A DNA stretch of 64,000 nucleotides from Bacteroidota bacterium (GTDB lineage: Bacteria > Bacteroidota > Ignavibacteria > SZUA-365), in contig JACZJN010000162.1 in assembly GCA_014860565.1 (NCBI GenBank), positions 78,739-142,738 on the forward strand. Reading direction: 5' to 3'. Position numbers and translations under genes: made by a program. How positions within the stretch are numbered: the first letter of the stretch is position 1; each line of letters opens with the position of its first letter. The notes beneath the pieces are model-generated. The model saw only the letters and a list, made by a program, of their open reading frames with translations. It was not told the DNA's origin and did no database searches. Shown here in pieces: positions 44,026-53,448 of the stretch.

Positions 44026-44385
44026 ATGACACAGCACGAATTGCCCGTACAGGGCGGAGCGATGCAGAACATCATTCAGATGGCCCTCCAGGGTCTCTGG
44101 GAACGTGCGCAGAAAGCCGTTGAACTGATTTCACGGCTTCGCAGCGAAAACGCTGATCTCGTGCAGCGGGTTGAAGAACTGGAAGCAGCACAGCGGGCAT
44201 TCGAAGCACAGCTTGCCGAGAAGGACCATCTCATTACAACTTTGCAGGAGAAAAAAGCGACGCCTACGTCTGTTGACGTTGGCGATGGACTTTTATATCT
44301 TTCGCCGGACGAAAGAGAGGCTTTGGAACGTCAGATTGGTGACCTGCTTCGTCGCATCAACGCGCACCTCGGGTCATCCAGGTAA
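44026..44385 (+). CDS. Small coiled-coil protein, possible ZapA/cell-division partner
   Basis: 119 aa, heptad-rich (ELISRLRSENADLVQRVEELEAAQRAFEAQLAEKDHLITTLQEK), immediately upstream of zapA. Confidence 0.75.
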   Translation: MTQHELPVQGGAMQNIIQMALQGLWERAQKAVELISRLRSENADLVQRVEELEAAQRAFEAQLAEKDHLITTLQEKKATPTSVDVGDGLLYLSPDEREALERQIGDLLRRINAHLGSSR

Positions 44386-44445
44386 TCGACAGTGGCATTT
44401 ATAGACTGATTGTAGAAACACTTTCAAGAAGTTTGAATACGAATC

Positions 44446-44733
44446 ATGGAAGCCAAGAGCATACGACTACGCATATACGGCACCGACTACCCCCTGAAGG
44501 TAGACGATGAAGAGTTGACACTCAAGGCGGCGGAACAACTGGACAGGATGATGCATGAGTTGCACACGCAGATTCCGGATCAGCCGCCCACGACACTCGC
44601 CGTTCTCTCCGCGCTGAATGTCTCTGAACAGCTGACCCATGAGCAGCAGGAAAAAAAACAGCTGACCCGAAAAGTTGAACAGGAACTCCGGTCCATCAAC
44701 CAATTGCTGGACGGAGCGTTGAACGTAGACTGA
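44446..44733 (+). CDS. zapA: Cell division protein ZapA
   Basis: SIRLRIYGTDYPLKVDDEELTLKAAEQLDRMMHEL...TTLAVLSALNVSEQL. Confidence 0.9.
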   Translation: MEAKSIRLRIYGTDYPLKVDDEELTLKAAEQLDRMMHELHTQIPDQPPTTLAVLSALNVSEQLTHEQQEKKQLTRKVEQELRSINQLLDGALNVD

Positions 44734-44752
44734 AAAGACGACGAAGAACAAG

Positions 44753-44968
44753 TAACCGCACTACAATCCGGTCACTGGCCACGTTAAAAAGAACCAACAC
44801 TTTTTACCTGGGAATCTGACTCTTACCATCAATTGCAGGCCTCGATCTTCGCGATTCGTTCGCTTCGGCGAATGACAGTGGAAGCAAGAGATGTGAAGGC
44901 ATTTACCCACTGTGTCATGGATGGGTTCTTTTTTCCCACCACCAGTAGCTAGGGGTAGTGCGGTACTT
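44753..44968 (+). ncRNA. ssrS: 6S-like RNA
   Basis: zapA-6S position; closing stem ACCGCACTAC(44755-44764)/GTAGTGCGGT(44955-44964), ACTGG(44774-44778)/CCAGT(44942-44946), AAAAAGAACC(44786-44795)/GGTTCTTTTT(44924-44933), CTCTT(44820-44824)/AAGAG(44886-44890), apical TTCGC-TTCG-GCGAA(44859-44872); followed by T run. Confidence 0.82.
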
Positions 44969-44991
44969 TTTTATTCTGGAGGAAATAGACA

Positions 44992-46560
44992 ATGAACGTC
45001 GAATTATACTGGCTTTTACCAACCATCGCGGCACTGAGCGCATTGTTTCTGTTTCTCGGTTGGTACATCGCCTCCCGCGTCGGACAGAATAAAATCTCCG
45101 TTGCAGAAGAGCGCGCGAAGGAGATTGTGGAAGCCGCGGAAAAAGAAGCCGTCCACATCAAGAAAGAGAAACTGCTTGAAGTCAAGGACGAGTTGTTTCA
45201 TAAAAAGCAGGAAATCGAGAAAGAACTTAACCGCCAACGAAATAAGCTTCATACGCGCGAGAAGCAGCTTACCACCAAAGAGGAGAGCATCAATGGCCGC
45301 TCCGAACTGCTGACGACGCAGGAAGACAAGCTCAAGCAGACCGAAGAACGCATCGAACGGAAAGAGCAGGAGCTGCAGGATCGAATCGACCGGGTGCGCA
45401 GCATCATCGAGGAGCAGACAGAAAAGCTCGAACGTATATCCGGCATCTCTCGCGATGACGCTCGAAGCGTTCTCATGGAGAACATGATCAGCGACGCCAA
45501 GCTGCAGGCAGCGCAGCAGCTCAAGGAAATCCGTGACGAGATGAAAGGCACGGCAAAAAAAGAGGCGCAGCGCGTTATTCTGCAGGCAATCCAGCGCACG
45601 GCCTCGGATCACTCCGTTGAGACCACTGTCAGCGTACTGAATCTGGCGAGCGAGGATATGAAGGGGCGCATCATCGGAAGGGAAGGCCGCAATATCCGCG
45701 CATTCGAAGCCGCGACTGGAATCGATGTGATCGTCGACGATACTCCCGAGGCAGTAATCCTCTCCGGCTTCGATCCGTTCCGCCGCGAAGTGGCACGCAT
45801 CGCGCTTGAGACGCTCATGGCCGATGGTCGGATTCACCCGGCACGCATCGAGGAAGTTGTCGAGAAAGTACGCAAGGATCTTGAAGAAGAAATATTCCGC
45901 GTTGGCGAAAACACGCTGCTCGATGTCGGCATTCATAACGTGCACAATGAAATCAAGAAACTTGTCGGAAAGATGAAGTTCCGTTCCAGCTACGGTCAGA
46001 ATCTACTGCAACACTCGATTGAAGTGGCCTGGCTGTGCGGCATCATGGCGGCGGAGCTCGGTCTCGATGCGAAAATCGCCACCCGCGCCGGACTGTTGCA
46101 TGACATCGGGAAAACACTCGATCGCAATATCGAAGGTCCCCATGCGCTTCTTGGAATGGATCTCGCAAAGAAATTCCGCGAACATCCCATCATCATCAAT
46201 GCGATCGGTTCGCATCATGACGATATTCCGATGGAATCTCCGTATGCGCCGCTGGTGCAGGCGGCAGACGCCATCAGCGGAGCCCGTCCGGGTGCCCGGC
46301 GTGAATCTCTCGAAGGCTATGTGAAGCGTCTCGAGAAACTGGAGACCATCGCCACCGGATTTGAAGGTGTGGCGAAGACATATGCCATCCAGGCCGGCCG
46401 CGAGGTGCGCGTGATGGTCGAACACGACCGGATAGACGACACGCTCGCCGACCAGCTGGCGACGGATATCGCGGAAAAAATTCAGAATGAAATGGAGTAT
46501 CCCGGCCAGATCAAGGTGACGGTCATCCGGGAAAAACGTTCCATCGCTTTTGCCAAGTGA
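44992..46560 (+). CDS. rny: Ribonuclease Y
   Basis: N-terminal TM, coiled coil, KH domain (GRIIGREGRNIRAFEAATGIDVIVDDTPEAVILSGFDP), HD domain (LLHDIGKTLDR). Confidence 0.98.
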   Translation: MNVELYWLLPTIAALSALFLFLGWYIASRVGQNKISVAEERAKEIVEAAEKEAVHIKKEKLLEVKDELFHKKQEIEKELNRQRNKLHTREKQLTTKEESINGRSELLTTQEDKLKQTEERIERKEQELQDRIDRVRSIIEEQTEKLERISGISRDDARSVLMENMISDAKLQAAQQLKEIRDEMKGTAKKEAQRVILQAIQRTASDHSVETTVSVLNLASEDMKGRIIGREGRNIRAFEAATGIDVIVDDTPEAVILSGFDPFRREVARIALETLMADGRIHPARIEEVVEKVRKDLEEEIFRVGENTLLDVGIHNVHNEIKKLVGKMKFRSSYGQNLLQHSIEVAWLCGIMAAELGLDAKIATRAGLLHDIGKTLDRNIEGPHALLGMDLAKKFREHPIIINAIGSHHDDIPMESPYAPLVQAADAISGARPGARRESLEGYVKRLEKLETIATGFEGVAKTYAIQAGREVRVMVEHDRIDDTLADQLATDIAEKIQNEMEYPGQIKVTVIREKRSIAFAK

Positions 46561-46576
46561 CACAACCTGGAATACA

Positions 46577-47209
46577 ATGACAACGCGACCGCAGGCGTCG
46601 CTACTGATCGGTCTTACCGGCAGCATCGGCTCCGGGAAAAGCACTGTCGCAGCTCTCATCGGTGAAGAGTATCCTGTGCTGGACACGGACCGCATCGCAC
46701 GCGACATTATGGAAAGCGACGAGGCGGTCCGTGCTTCGTTGATAGAACGCTTCGGCATGCAAACCTATCTCTCCGACGGAACGCTCGACCGGCAATTCCT
46801 CGCTTCTCTGGTGTTTGAGGACACGGCGAAGCTGCGCGCCCTCAATGCCATCGTTCATCCTCCGACCATGGAGCGGGTAATGATACAGGCGGCGAAACTG
46901 CATGCCGAGGGGAAGCGTCTTGTGTTCGTCGAATCGGCGATCATCTTCGAAGTGGGAATCGAGGAGACTTTCGATTATACCGTAGCCGTCGTCGCGGAAA
47001 CGGAGTTGACGATCACGCGCATCATGGAACGAGACAAAAGCGACAGGGACGCAGTACTCAGCCGGCTGCGGCATCAGCTGCCTCCAGAAGAAAAATCAGG
47101 CCTGGCAGATTTCACCATTCGCAATAACGGCACTCTCGAGGATCTGAAGAGTGCCACGGCATCCATTGTGCTCATCCTCTCACGACTGGGCAAGCGCCAG
47201 CCATCATGA
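46577..47209 (+). CDS. coaE: Dephospho-CoA kinase
   Basis: LLIGLTGSIGSGKSTVAALIGEEYPVLDTDRIARDIM. Confidence 0.95.
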   Translation: MTTRPQASLLIGLTGSIGSGKSTVAALIGEEYPVLDTDRIARDIMESDEAVRASLIERFGMQTYLSDGTLDRQFLASLVFEDTAKLRALNAIVHPPTMERVMIQAAKLHAEGKRLVFVESAIIFEVGIEETFDYTVAVVAETELTITRIMERDKSDRDAVLSRLRHQLPPEEKSGLADFTIRNNGTLEDLKSATASIVLILSRLGKRQPS

Positions 47210-48393
47210 CCACGCTCTTTGATCGCGATCGCGCATCCATCCTGAACACCTATTCCCGGCTTCCGATTGAAATACAGCGGGGCGAGGGGGTATACCTGAT
47301 CGATACCGATGGCCGCAGATATCTCGATTTCTTCGGGGGCCTTGCGGTCAACAGTCTCGGTTATGGCTATCCGTCCGTGCTCCAGGCCGTCCTCAAGCAA
47401 ATAAACGCGTACATGCATCTCTCGAATCTTTTTCCCCAGCTTCCACAAATCGAACTGGCAGAGCGATTGTGTGCCCGGAGTGGATTCGATAAGGTGTATT
47501 TTGCCAACAGCGGTGCGGAAACAATGGAGGCGGCATTCAAACTTGTACGCCGCTGGTCCGCGACACGCGGGAAGAACGAGATCATAGCATTCAGCGACGC
47601 TTTTCACGGCCGTACCATGGCGGGACTCTCGATGATGGATTCCATCAAGTACCGAGAGGGATATGGTCCGTTTCTGGAAGGCTGCCGCACGCTGCCATAC
47701 AACGACACCAAAGCGTTGAGAGATGCGGTCGGGACCAAGACCGCGGCCGTCGTACTCGAGTGCATACAGGGGGAAGGAGGAGTGATGCCGCTCGATCCCG
47801 CCTTTGCGGCTGAATTAGTTGCCCTTCGCGACCACTTCGGCTTTCTTATTATCGATGATGAAATCCAGACAGGTATGGGGCGCACCGGGAAATTCCTCGC
47901 TGCCGAGCACTACGATCTTTCTCCCGATATTGTCACACTTGCGAAATCGCTTGGTGGGGGATTACCACTAGGGGCGGTGCTGGTTCGTGATGCGTTGGCA
48001 GATGTGTTTGGGCCCGGCGGACATGGCAGCACCTTCGGTGGAAATCCCGTCGCCTGCGCGGCAGGCATCGCTGTTATCGATGCACTCGAGACAGGCGTCA
48101 TGGAAAATGCGCGACTTTCAGGCGCGCAGCTCCACATGGGGCTTCTTGACCTGAAAACGCAATTTCCCATGCATATTTCGGATATTCGGGGACGCGGCTG
48201 CATGCAGGGTATCGTTTGTACACAGCCCGCTCGCCCCGTGCTCGAGCATTGCCTTCGAAACGGATTCCTCGTAAACGTGACACGCGACCGGGTTATACGA
48301 CTTCTCCCGCCGCTGATCATTACGGAACAGAACATAGAAACAGCTCTCATGCACCTCCGCAACGCATTTGCAGACTGGCAGTTACCAGTCTGA
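47206..48393 (+). CDS. Class III aminotransferase (acetylornithine/N-succinyldiaminopimelate aminotransferase-like)
   Basis: GVYLIDTDGRRYLDFFGGLAVNSLGYGYPSVLQAV...FANSGAETMEAAFKLVRRW...LIIDDEIQTGMGRTGKFLAAEHYDLSPDIVTLAKSLGGGLPLGAVL. Confidence 0.92.
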   Translation: MTTLFDRDRASILNTYSRLPIEIQRGEGVYLIDTDGRRYLDFFGGLAVNSLGYGYPSVLQAVLKQINAYMHLSNLFPQLPQIELAERLCARSGFDKVYFANSGAETMEAAFKLVRRWSATRGKNEIIAFSDAFHGRTMAGLSMMDSIKYREGYGPFLEGCRTLPYNDTKALRDAVGTKTAAVVLECIQGEGGVMPLDPAFAAELVALRDHFGFLIIDDEIQTGMGRTGKFLAAEHYDLSPDIVTLAKSLGGGLPLGAVLVRDALADVFGPGGHGSTFGGNPVACAAGIAVIDALETGVMENARLSGAQLHMGLLDLKTQFPMHISDIRGRGCMQGIVCTQPARPVLEHCLRNGFLVNVTRDRVIRLLPPLIITEQNIETALMHLRNAFADWQLPV

Positions 48394-48415
48394 GATAAAC
48401 TGGATTGCATCAATC

Positions 48416-50032
48416 GTGTCACCACAACATCAGTCTGACATCCTCGTCATCGGCAGCGGCATTGCCGGCCTCTTCTACACACTGAAGGTTGCCGACCACC
48501 GTCACGTCGCACTGGTGACGAAAAAGGAGACGGTCGAATCCAACACCAACTATGCGCAGGGCGGCATTGCATCGGTGTTCTCGAACGAGGATTCGTTCGG
48601 GCTGCATATTGAAGACACACTGCAGGCGGGTGCTGGGCTCTGCCATCGCGATATCGTGGAGATCGTTGTCAGTGAAGGTCCCGCCCTGGTACGTGATCTG
48701 CTGAAGCTTGGCGTCGACTTCACGATCAAGGAAGGGGAATCCCTGCATCTTGGCAGGGAGGGAGGCCATTCCCGCCATCGTATCGTTCACGCAAAGGATT
48801 TCACCGGCAGGGAAGTCGAGCGCGTATTGGTCGAAACAGTTCGGCGCCATCCCAACGTCACGGTGTACGAGGATCATATCGCCATTGATCTGATTACCCA
48901 GCACAATCTTGCGGAGCGTCCGACGATCAATCCGGAGGATATCCACTGCTGGGGAGCATACGTACTGAACAAGCTGACGGGAGAGGTGGAACGTTTTTTT
49001 GCCCGCAGCACAGTGATTACTGCCGGTGGCTGCGGTCAGGTATACTTGCACACGACGAATCCTGAAATCGCCACCGGCGACGGAATTGCAATGGCATTTC
49101 GCGCGGGGGCGCGTGTCGGCAATATGGAATTCATCCAGTTTCATCCCACAACCCTGTATCATCCGCAGGCACGTTCGTTTCTGATCTCGGAGGCAGTGCG
49201 TGGCTTCGGTGCGATGCTCGTTAACAGGGCAGGCGAGCGCTTCATGGAGAAATACGATCCCCGACTCGAACTCGCGCCAAGAGACATTGTCGCACGAGCA
49301 ATCGACAGCGAACTCAAACGCCGCGGCGATGAAAGCGTCTTTCTCGATATGCGGCATCTCAGCGCGGACGATGTGCGATCGTCATTCCCTAATATTTACG
49401 AGAAGTGTCTTGAGGTAAACATAGACATTACAACTGATTTGATACCGGTCGTTCCAGCTGCGCATTACTCCTGTGGAGGTGTGCTCAGCGACGCGTATGG
49501 CCGCACCAACATCAATGCGTTGTACGTGGCAGGGGAAAGCGCGATGACGGGACTGCACGGGGCGAATCGCCTTGCGAGCAATTCACTCCTGGAAGCGATG
49601 GTGTTCGCGAACCGTGCCGCACAATCGACCCTCGAGGTCGATTTCGATGCGCCACCCATTGCAGAGATTCCGGAATGGGATGACAGCGGGACATACAATA
49701 CCGAGGAGTGGGTTCTGATCTCTCACAACAGGAAGGAAGTGCGCACGTTGATGTGGGATTACGTCGGCATCGTACGTTCATCGCTTCGTCTTCAGCGTGC
49801 CCGGCGGCGCATCAATATGCTCCGCAACGAAGTTGAAGATTTCTACAAACGAACACGTGTATCGGAAAAACTGATTCAGTTGCGCAACATCACACTGATC
49901 GCGAGTCTCATTATCGAGAGTGCCTTACTGAGAAAGGAAAGCCGTGGTCTGCATTACACAACGGATTTTCCAACTCCTGACCCTGAACTGGAGCAGCTGG
50001 ATACAGTACTTTCCAACTTCGATACCCCATAA
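48416..50032 (+). CDS. nadB: L-aspartate oxidase
   Basis: SDILVIGSGIAGLFYTLKVADH...NTNYAQGGIASVFSNEDSFGLHIEDTLQAGAGLC...HYSCGGVLSDAYGRTNINALYVAGESAMTGLHGANRLASNSLLEAMVFA; GTG start proposed. Confidence 0.96.
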   Translation: MSPQHQSDILVIGSGIAGLFYTLKVADHRHVALVTKKETVESNTNYAQGGIASVFSNEDSFGLHIEDTLQAGAGLCHRDIVEIVVSEGPALVRDLLKLGVDFTIKEGESLHLGREGGHSRHRIVHAKDFTGREVERVLVETVRRHPNVTVYEDHIAIDLITQHNLAERPTINPEDIHCWGAYVLNKLTGEVERFFARSTVITAGGCGQVYLHTTNPEIATGDGIAMAFRAGARVGNMEFIQFHPTTLYHPQARSFLISEAVRGFGAMLVNRAGERFMEKYDPRLELAPRDIVARAIDSELKRRGDESVFLDMRHLSADDVRSSFPNIYEKCLEVNIDITTDLIPVVPAAHYSCGGVLSDAYGRTNINALYVAGESAMTGLHGANRLASNSLLEAMVFANRAAQSTLEVDFDAPPIAEIPEWDDSGTYNTEEWVLISHNRKEVRTLMWDYVGIVRSSLRLQRARRRINMLRNEVEDFYKRTRVSEKLIQLRNITLIASLIIESALLRKESRGLHYTTDFPTPDPELEQLDTVLSNFDTP

Positions 50033-50058
50033 ACGGTCTTCGCATCCATTGAAGTGTT

Positions 50059-51270
50059 ATGTCATCGACACCTGATTCCACAGTATTTACCATCGCACAG
50101 CTCACGCGTCTGATCAAGGATACTCTTGAGGATTCCTTCGGGGCCGTCACCGTGGTAGGGGAGATTTCCAATTTTGTCCGTCACAGCTCAGGTCACTGGT
50201 ATTTCACGTTGAAAGACGCAAATGCGCAGCTTTCCGGGGTGATGTTTCGGGGCAACGCCATGGGGACGTTCTTTCGACCGCAGAACGGTATGGAAGTCGT
50301 GTGTCGCGGACGCATAACCGTATATGAACCTCGCGGTAATTACCAGATTATCGTGAGCGACATGCAGCCTCGCGGCGAGGGTTCGCTGCAGGTCGCATTC
50401 GAGAAGCTCAAAAGGAAACTGTTTGAGGAAGGGCTGTTCGATGAGGGGCGTAAGCGTCCGCTCCCGGCGTACCCCGAAACCATCGCTCTGGTCACATCGC
50501 CGACCGGCGCAGCCATACGCGACATGATCAGCGTTATCCGTCGCCGAAATCCAGCAGTGAAGCTCATGGTCATTCCTGTTCAGGTGCAGGGGGCGGGTGC
50601 GGCGGAGCAGATCGCGTCCGCACTGGATATGTGCAACGAACACGGAGAGGCGGATCTCATCATCACGGGAAGGGGCGGGGGATCCATCGAGGATTTGTGG
50701 GCTTTCAACGAGGAGATCGTCGCTCGGGCTATTGTGCGATCGCGGATCCCCATCGTTAGTGCCGTCGGACACGAAGTTGACGTTACCATCGCAGATTATG
50801 TCGCCGATCTTCGCGCTGCAACACCGTCCGTAGCCGGTGAGCTTGTCGTGCGCACCCGGGAAGAAATGCTGGAGCAGCTGAATAGCATTGCGAACACCGC
50901 GGGGAAATTCGTAGATTTCAGGATGCGCGCTCGGAGGCATCTGTTGCGTTCCATGTTGACCGATCGTGCATTTTCGCGTCTTGACGGACGGTTGCGGGGA
51001 TCCGAACAGCTCCTCGACGACCGCATGGAATTGCTGCACCGCGCTCTTGATCGCTCCGTCGAGAAGAGGGAGCATTCCCTGCAACTGTTGAGGCAGAAAC
51101 TCGCGGCGCATGATCCGGAGCTTTTTTTCCGCCGTGGCGCCGTGCTGCTCTCGCAAAATGAATCATCCATCACCAGCGTCCGACAACTGAAGCCGGGCGA
51201 TACGATTTTTCTCCAGTTACGGGACGGCAGCGCCGACGCGACTGTAGAACGGACGTCTGAACATGAGTAA
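50059..51270 (+). CDS. xseA: Exodeoxyribonuclease VII large subunit
   Basis: FTIAQLTRLIKDTLEDSFGAVTVVGEISNFVRHSSGHWYFTLKDANAQLSGVMFRGNA...LVTSPTGAAIRDMISVIRRRNP. Confidence 0.97.
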   Translation: MSSTPDSTVFTIAQLTRLIKDTLEDSFGAVTVVGEISNFVRHSSGHWYFTLKDANAQLSGVMFRGNAMGTFFRPQNGMEVVCRGRITVYEPRGNYQIIVSDMQPRGEGSLQVAFEKLKRKLFEEGLFDEGRKRPLPAYPETIALVTSPTGAAIRDMISVIRRRNPAVKLMVIPVQVQGAGAAEQIASALDMCNEHGEADLIITGRGGGSIEDLWAFNEEIVARAIVRSRIPIVSAVGHEVDVTIADYVADLRAATPSVAGELVVRTREEMLEQLNSIANTAGKFVDFRMRARRHLLRSMLTDRAFSRLDGRLRGSEQLLDDRMELLHRALDRSVEKREHSLQLLRQKLAAHDPELFFRRGAVLLSQNESSITSVRQLKPGDTIFLQLRDGSADATVERTSEHE

Positions 51271-51496
51271 AAAACAACCTGCCAGCTTTGAAGCTTCCGT
51301 CGAACGGCTCAATGAAATTGTTCGATCACTGGATGCGGAAGAAACCTCCCTCGCGGAAAGCATCAAATTATATGCGGAGGGAATTGAAATTGCAGAAACG
51401 TGTGTTAAGGATTTGTCTGCAGCCCAGACGCGCATTATTGAATTACGCAAGCGTTCGGACGGAGTGTTCGAGCAACTGGACTTCGACGAGGACTAA
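51263..51496 (+). CDS. xseB: Exodeoxyribonuclease VII small subunit
   Basis: SFEASVERLNEIVRSLDAEETSLAESIKLYAEGIEIAETCVKDLSAAQTRI; overlaps xseA. Confidence 0.95.
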   Translation: MSKKQPASFEASVERLNEIVRSLDAEETSLAESIKLYAEGIEIAETCVKDLSAAQTRIIELRKRSDGVFEQLDFDED

Positions 51497-51501
51497 CCGC
51501 T

Positions 51502-53448
51502 GTGTCATCCACTGGAATGCCCATGACTGAAAAACCGCTCACGCCGCTGCTCGACCGCATCGATGATCCCTCCGATCTACGCAAGCTGTCCATCAATGAC
51601 CTGCGGACGGTCAGCAAGGAAATCCGTGATTTTCTGATCGACGCAATATCACGTACGGGAGGACATCTTGGCGCTGGCCTTGGAACGGTTGAGTTGGCGG
51701 TAGCGCTGCATTACGCATTCCAGACGCCGGAGGACAAAGTCATCTGGGACGTCGGGCACCAGGCATATCCGCATAAGATCCTCACCGGGCGAAAGGATCG
51801 ATTCCACACCATACGCCAGTACGGCGGTATCAGCGGCTTCCTGAAACGAAAGGAGAGTCCGTATGACGTTTTCGGCGCTGGACACGCAACGACATCCATT
51901 TCCGCAGCGCTCGGCGTGGCGGCCGCGCGCGATTTTCACGGGGAGAATTACAAAGTCGTCGCGGTGATCGGCGACGGATCGATGACTGGGGGGATGGCCT
52001 ACGAGGCGATGAACAACTGCGGTCTGCTTAAGAAGAATATGATCGTGGTCCTTAACGACAACAACATGTCGATCTCCCCAAACGTCTGGGCACTTTCCAA
52101 TTATTTCAACGAACTGATCGCATCTCCGACCTACAACCGCTTCCGTGCGAACGTCTGGGATCTCGCCGGAAAGTTCGACGAGCTGGGCGACCGTTTCCGT
52201 AAGGTCGCAGCTCGTCTCGAAGGCGGCATCAAGGCCGTCGTTACTCCGGGCATGCTTTTCGAGGCCCTGGGATTCCGCTATTTCGGCCCCATCAACGGAC
52301 ACAACGTCGTATCTCTCGTGAAGATTTTCGAGGAGGTGCAGGACTGGCCCGGGCCGGTTCTCGTCCATGTCGTGACGCAGAAAGGGAAGGGATACGCCCC
52401 GGCGGAAAAAGACGATATGAATCTTCACGGCGTGACACCTTTCGACAAGATCACCGGGAAAGCCGCGAAGAAGGCGGACGCAGCCCGCAGCTACACGTCG
52501 ATTTTTGCGGATGCACTCGTGGAAATCATCAAGGCGCGCGACAATGTCGTGGGTATCACCGCAGCAATGGGATCGGGCACCGGACTCGACGTCCTGCAGC
52601 GGGAGGTCCCTGAAAAATATTTCGACGTAGGCATCGCCGAGCAGCACGCAGTAACGTTCGCGGCGGGCATGGCGGTGGAGGGCTACGTTCCTGTCACCGC
52701 GATTTATTCCACTTTCCTGCAAAGAGCATTCGACCAGGTCATCCACGATGTCGCCATTCAGGATCTGCATGTCGTGTTTGCAATTGACCGAGGCGGCCTG
52801 GTTGGAGCCGACGGGCCGACGCATCACGGAGCGTACGACCTCAGCTATCTACGCATGATCCCGGGCATGGTCATCATGGCGCCTGCCGACGAACAGGAAC
52901 TCCGCGACATGCTTTTCACCGCCGTGGATTACGGCAAGGGACCGATCGCCTTGCGCTACCCGCGAGGCAACGCCATCGGCGTGACGATTCGCGATGGATT
53001 CCAGGCTATGGAAATCGGCAAGGGCATTGTTCTCCGCGAAGGGGATGAAATAGCGGTTCTCGCCGTCGGCAACATGGTGCAATATGCACTGAAAGCATCT
53101 GATCTTCTTTCCAACAGCGGGGTCCGTTGCGCCGTCGTAAATATGCGCTTCATCAAACCGCTCGATACAGCACTTCTCGACGAGTTGTTCTCACGCTACA
53201 AATACATCCTCACCGTGGAGGATAACAGCGTTCTCGGTGGTTTCGGCGGCGCGGTTGCGGAATATCTTGCTGCCTCCCGAGCGCAGGGGGTCGTCCTGCA
53301 GATTCACGGCATCCCTGATGAATTCATAGAGCAGGGCACGCAGGAGGAATTGTATCGGAGCATCAACCTCGATCCGCTGGGGATAGCCCGTACCGCAGGT
53401 GCCATGTGCGGCCTAACCCTGTCGGCTCCGATCGAGAAAACCGCCTGA
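51502..53448 (+). CDS. dxs: 1-deoxy-D-xylulose-5-phosphate synthase
   Basis: GGHLGAGLGTVELAVALHYAFQTPEDKVIWDVGHQAYPHKILTGRKDRFHTIRQYGGISGFLKRKESPYDVFGAGHATTSISAALG. Confidence 0.98.
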   Translation: MSSTGMPMTEKPLTPLLDRIDDPSDLRKLSINDLRTVSKEIRDFLIDAISRTGGHLGAGLGTVELAVALHYAFQTPEDKVIWDVGHQAYPHKILTGRKDRFHTIRQYGGISGFLKRKESPYDVFGAGHATTSISAALGVAAARDFHGENYKVVAVIGDGSMTGGMAYEAMNNCGLLKKNMIVVLNDNNMSISPNVWALSNYFNELIASPTYNRFRANVWDLAGKFDELGDRFRKVAARLEGGIKAVVTPGMLFEALGFRYFGPINGHNVVSLVKIFEEVQDWPGPVLVHVVTQKGKGYAPAEKDDMNLHGVTPFDKITGKAAKKADAARSYTSIFADALVEIIKARDNVVGITAAMGSGTGLDVLQREVPEKYFDVGIAEQHAVTFAAGMAVEGYVPVTAIYSTFLQRAFDQVIHDVAIQDLHVVFAIDRGGLVGADGPTHHGAYDLSYLRMIPGMVIMAPADEQELRDMLFTAVDYGKGPIALRYPRGNAIGVTIRDGFQAMEIGKGIVLREGDEIAVLAVGNMVQYALKASDLLSNSGVRCAVVNMRFIKPLDTALLDELFSRYKYILTVEDNSVLGGFGGAVAEYLAASRAQGVVLQIHGIPDEFIEQGTQEELYRSINLDPLGIARTAGAMCGLTLSAPIEKTA

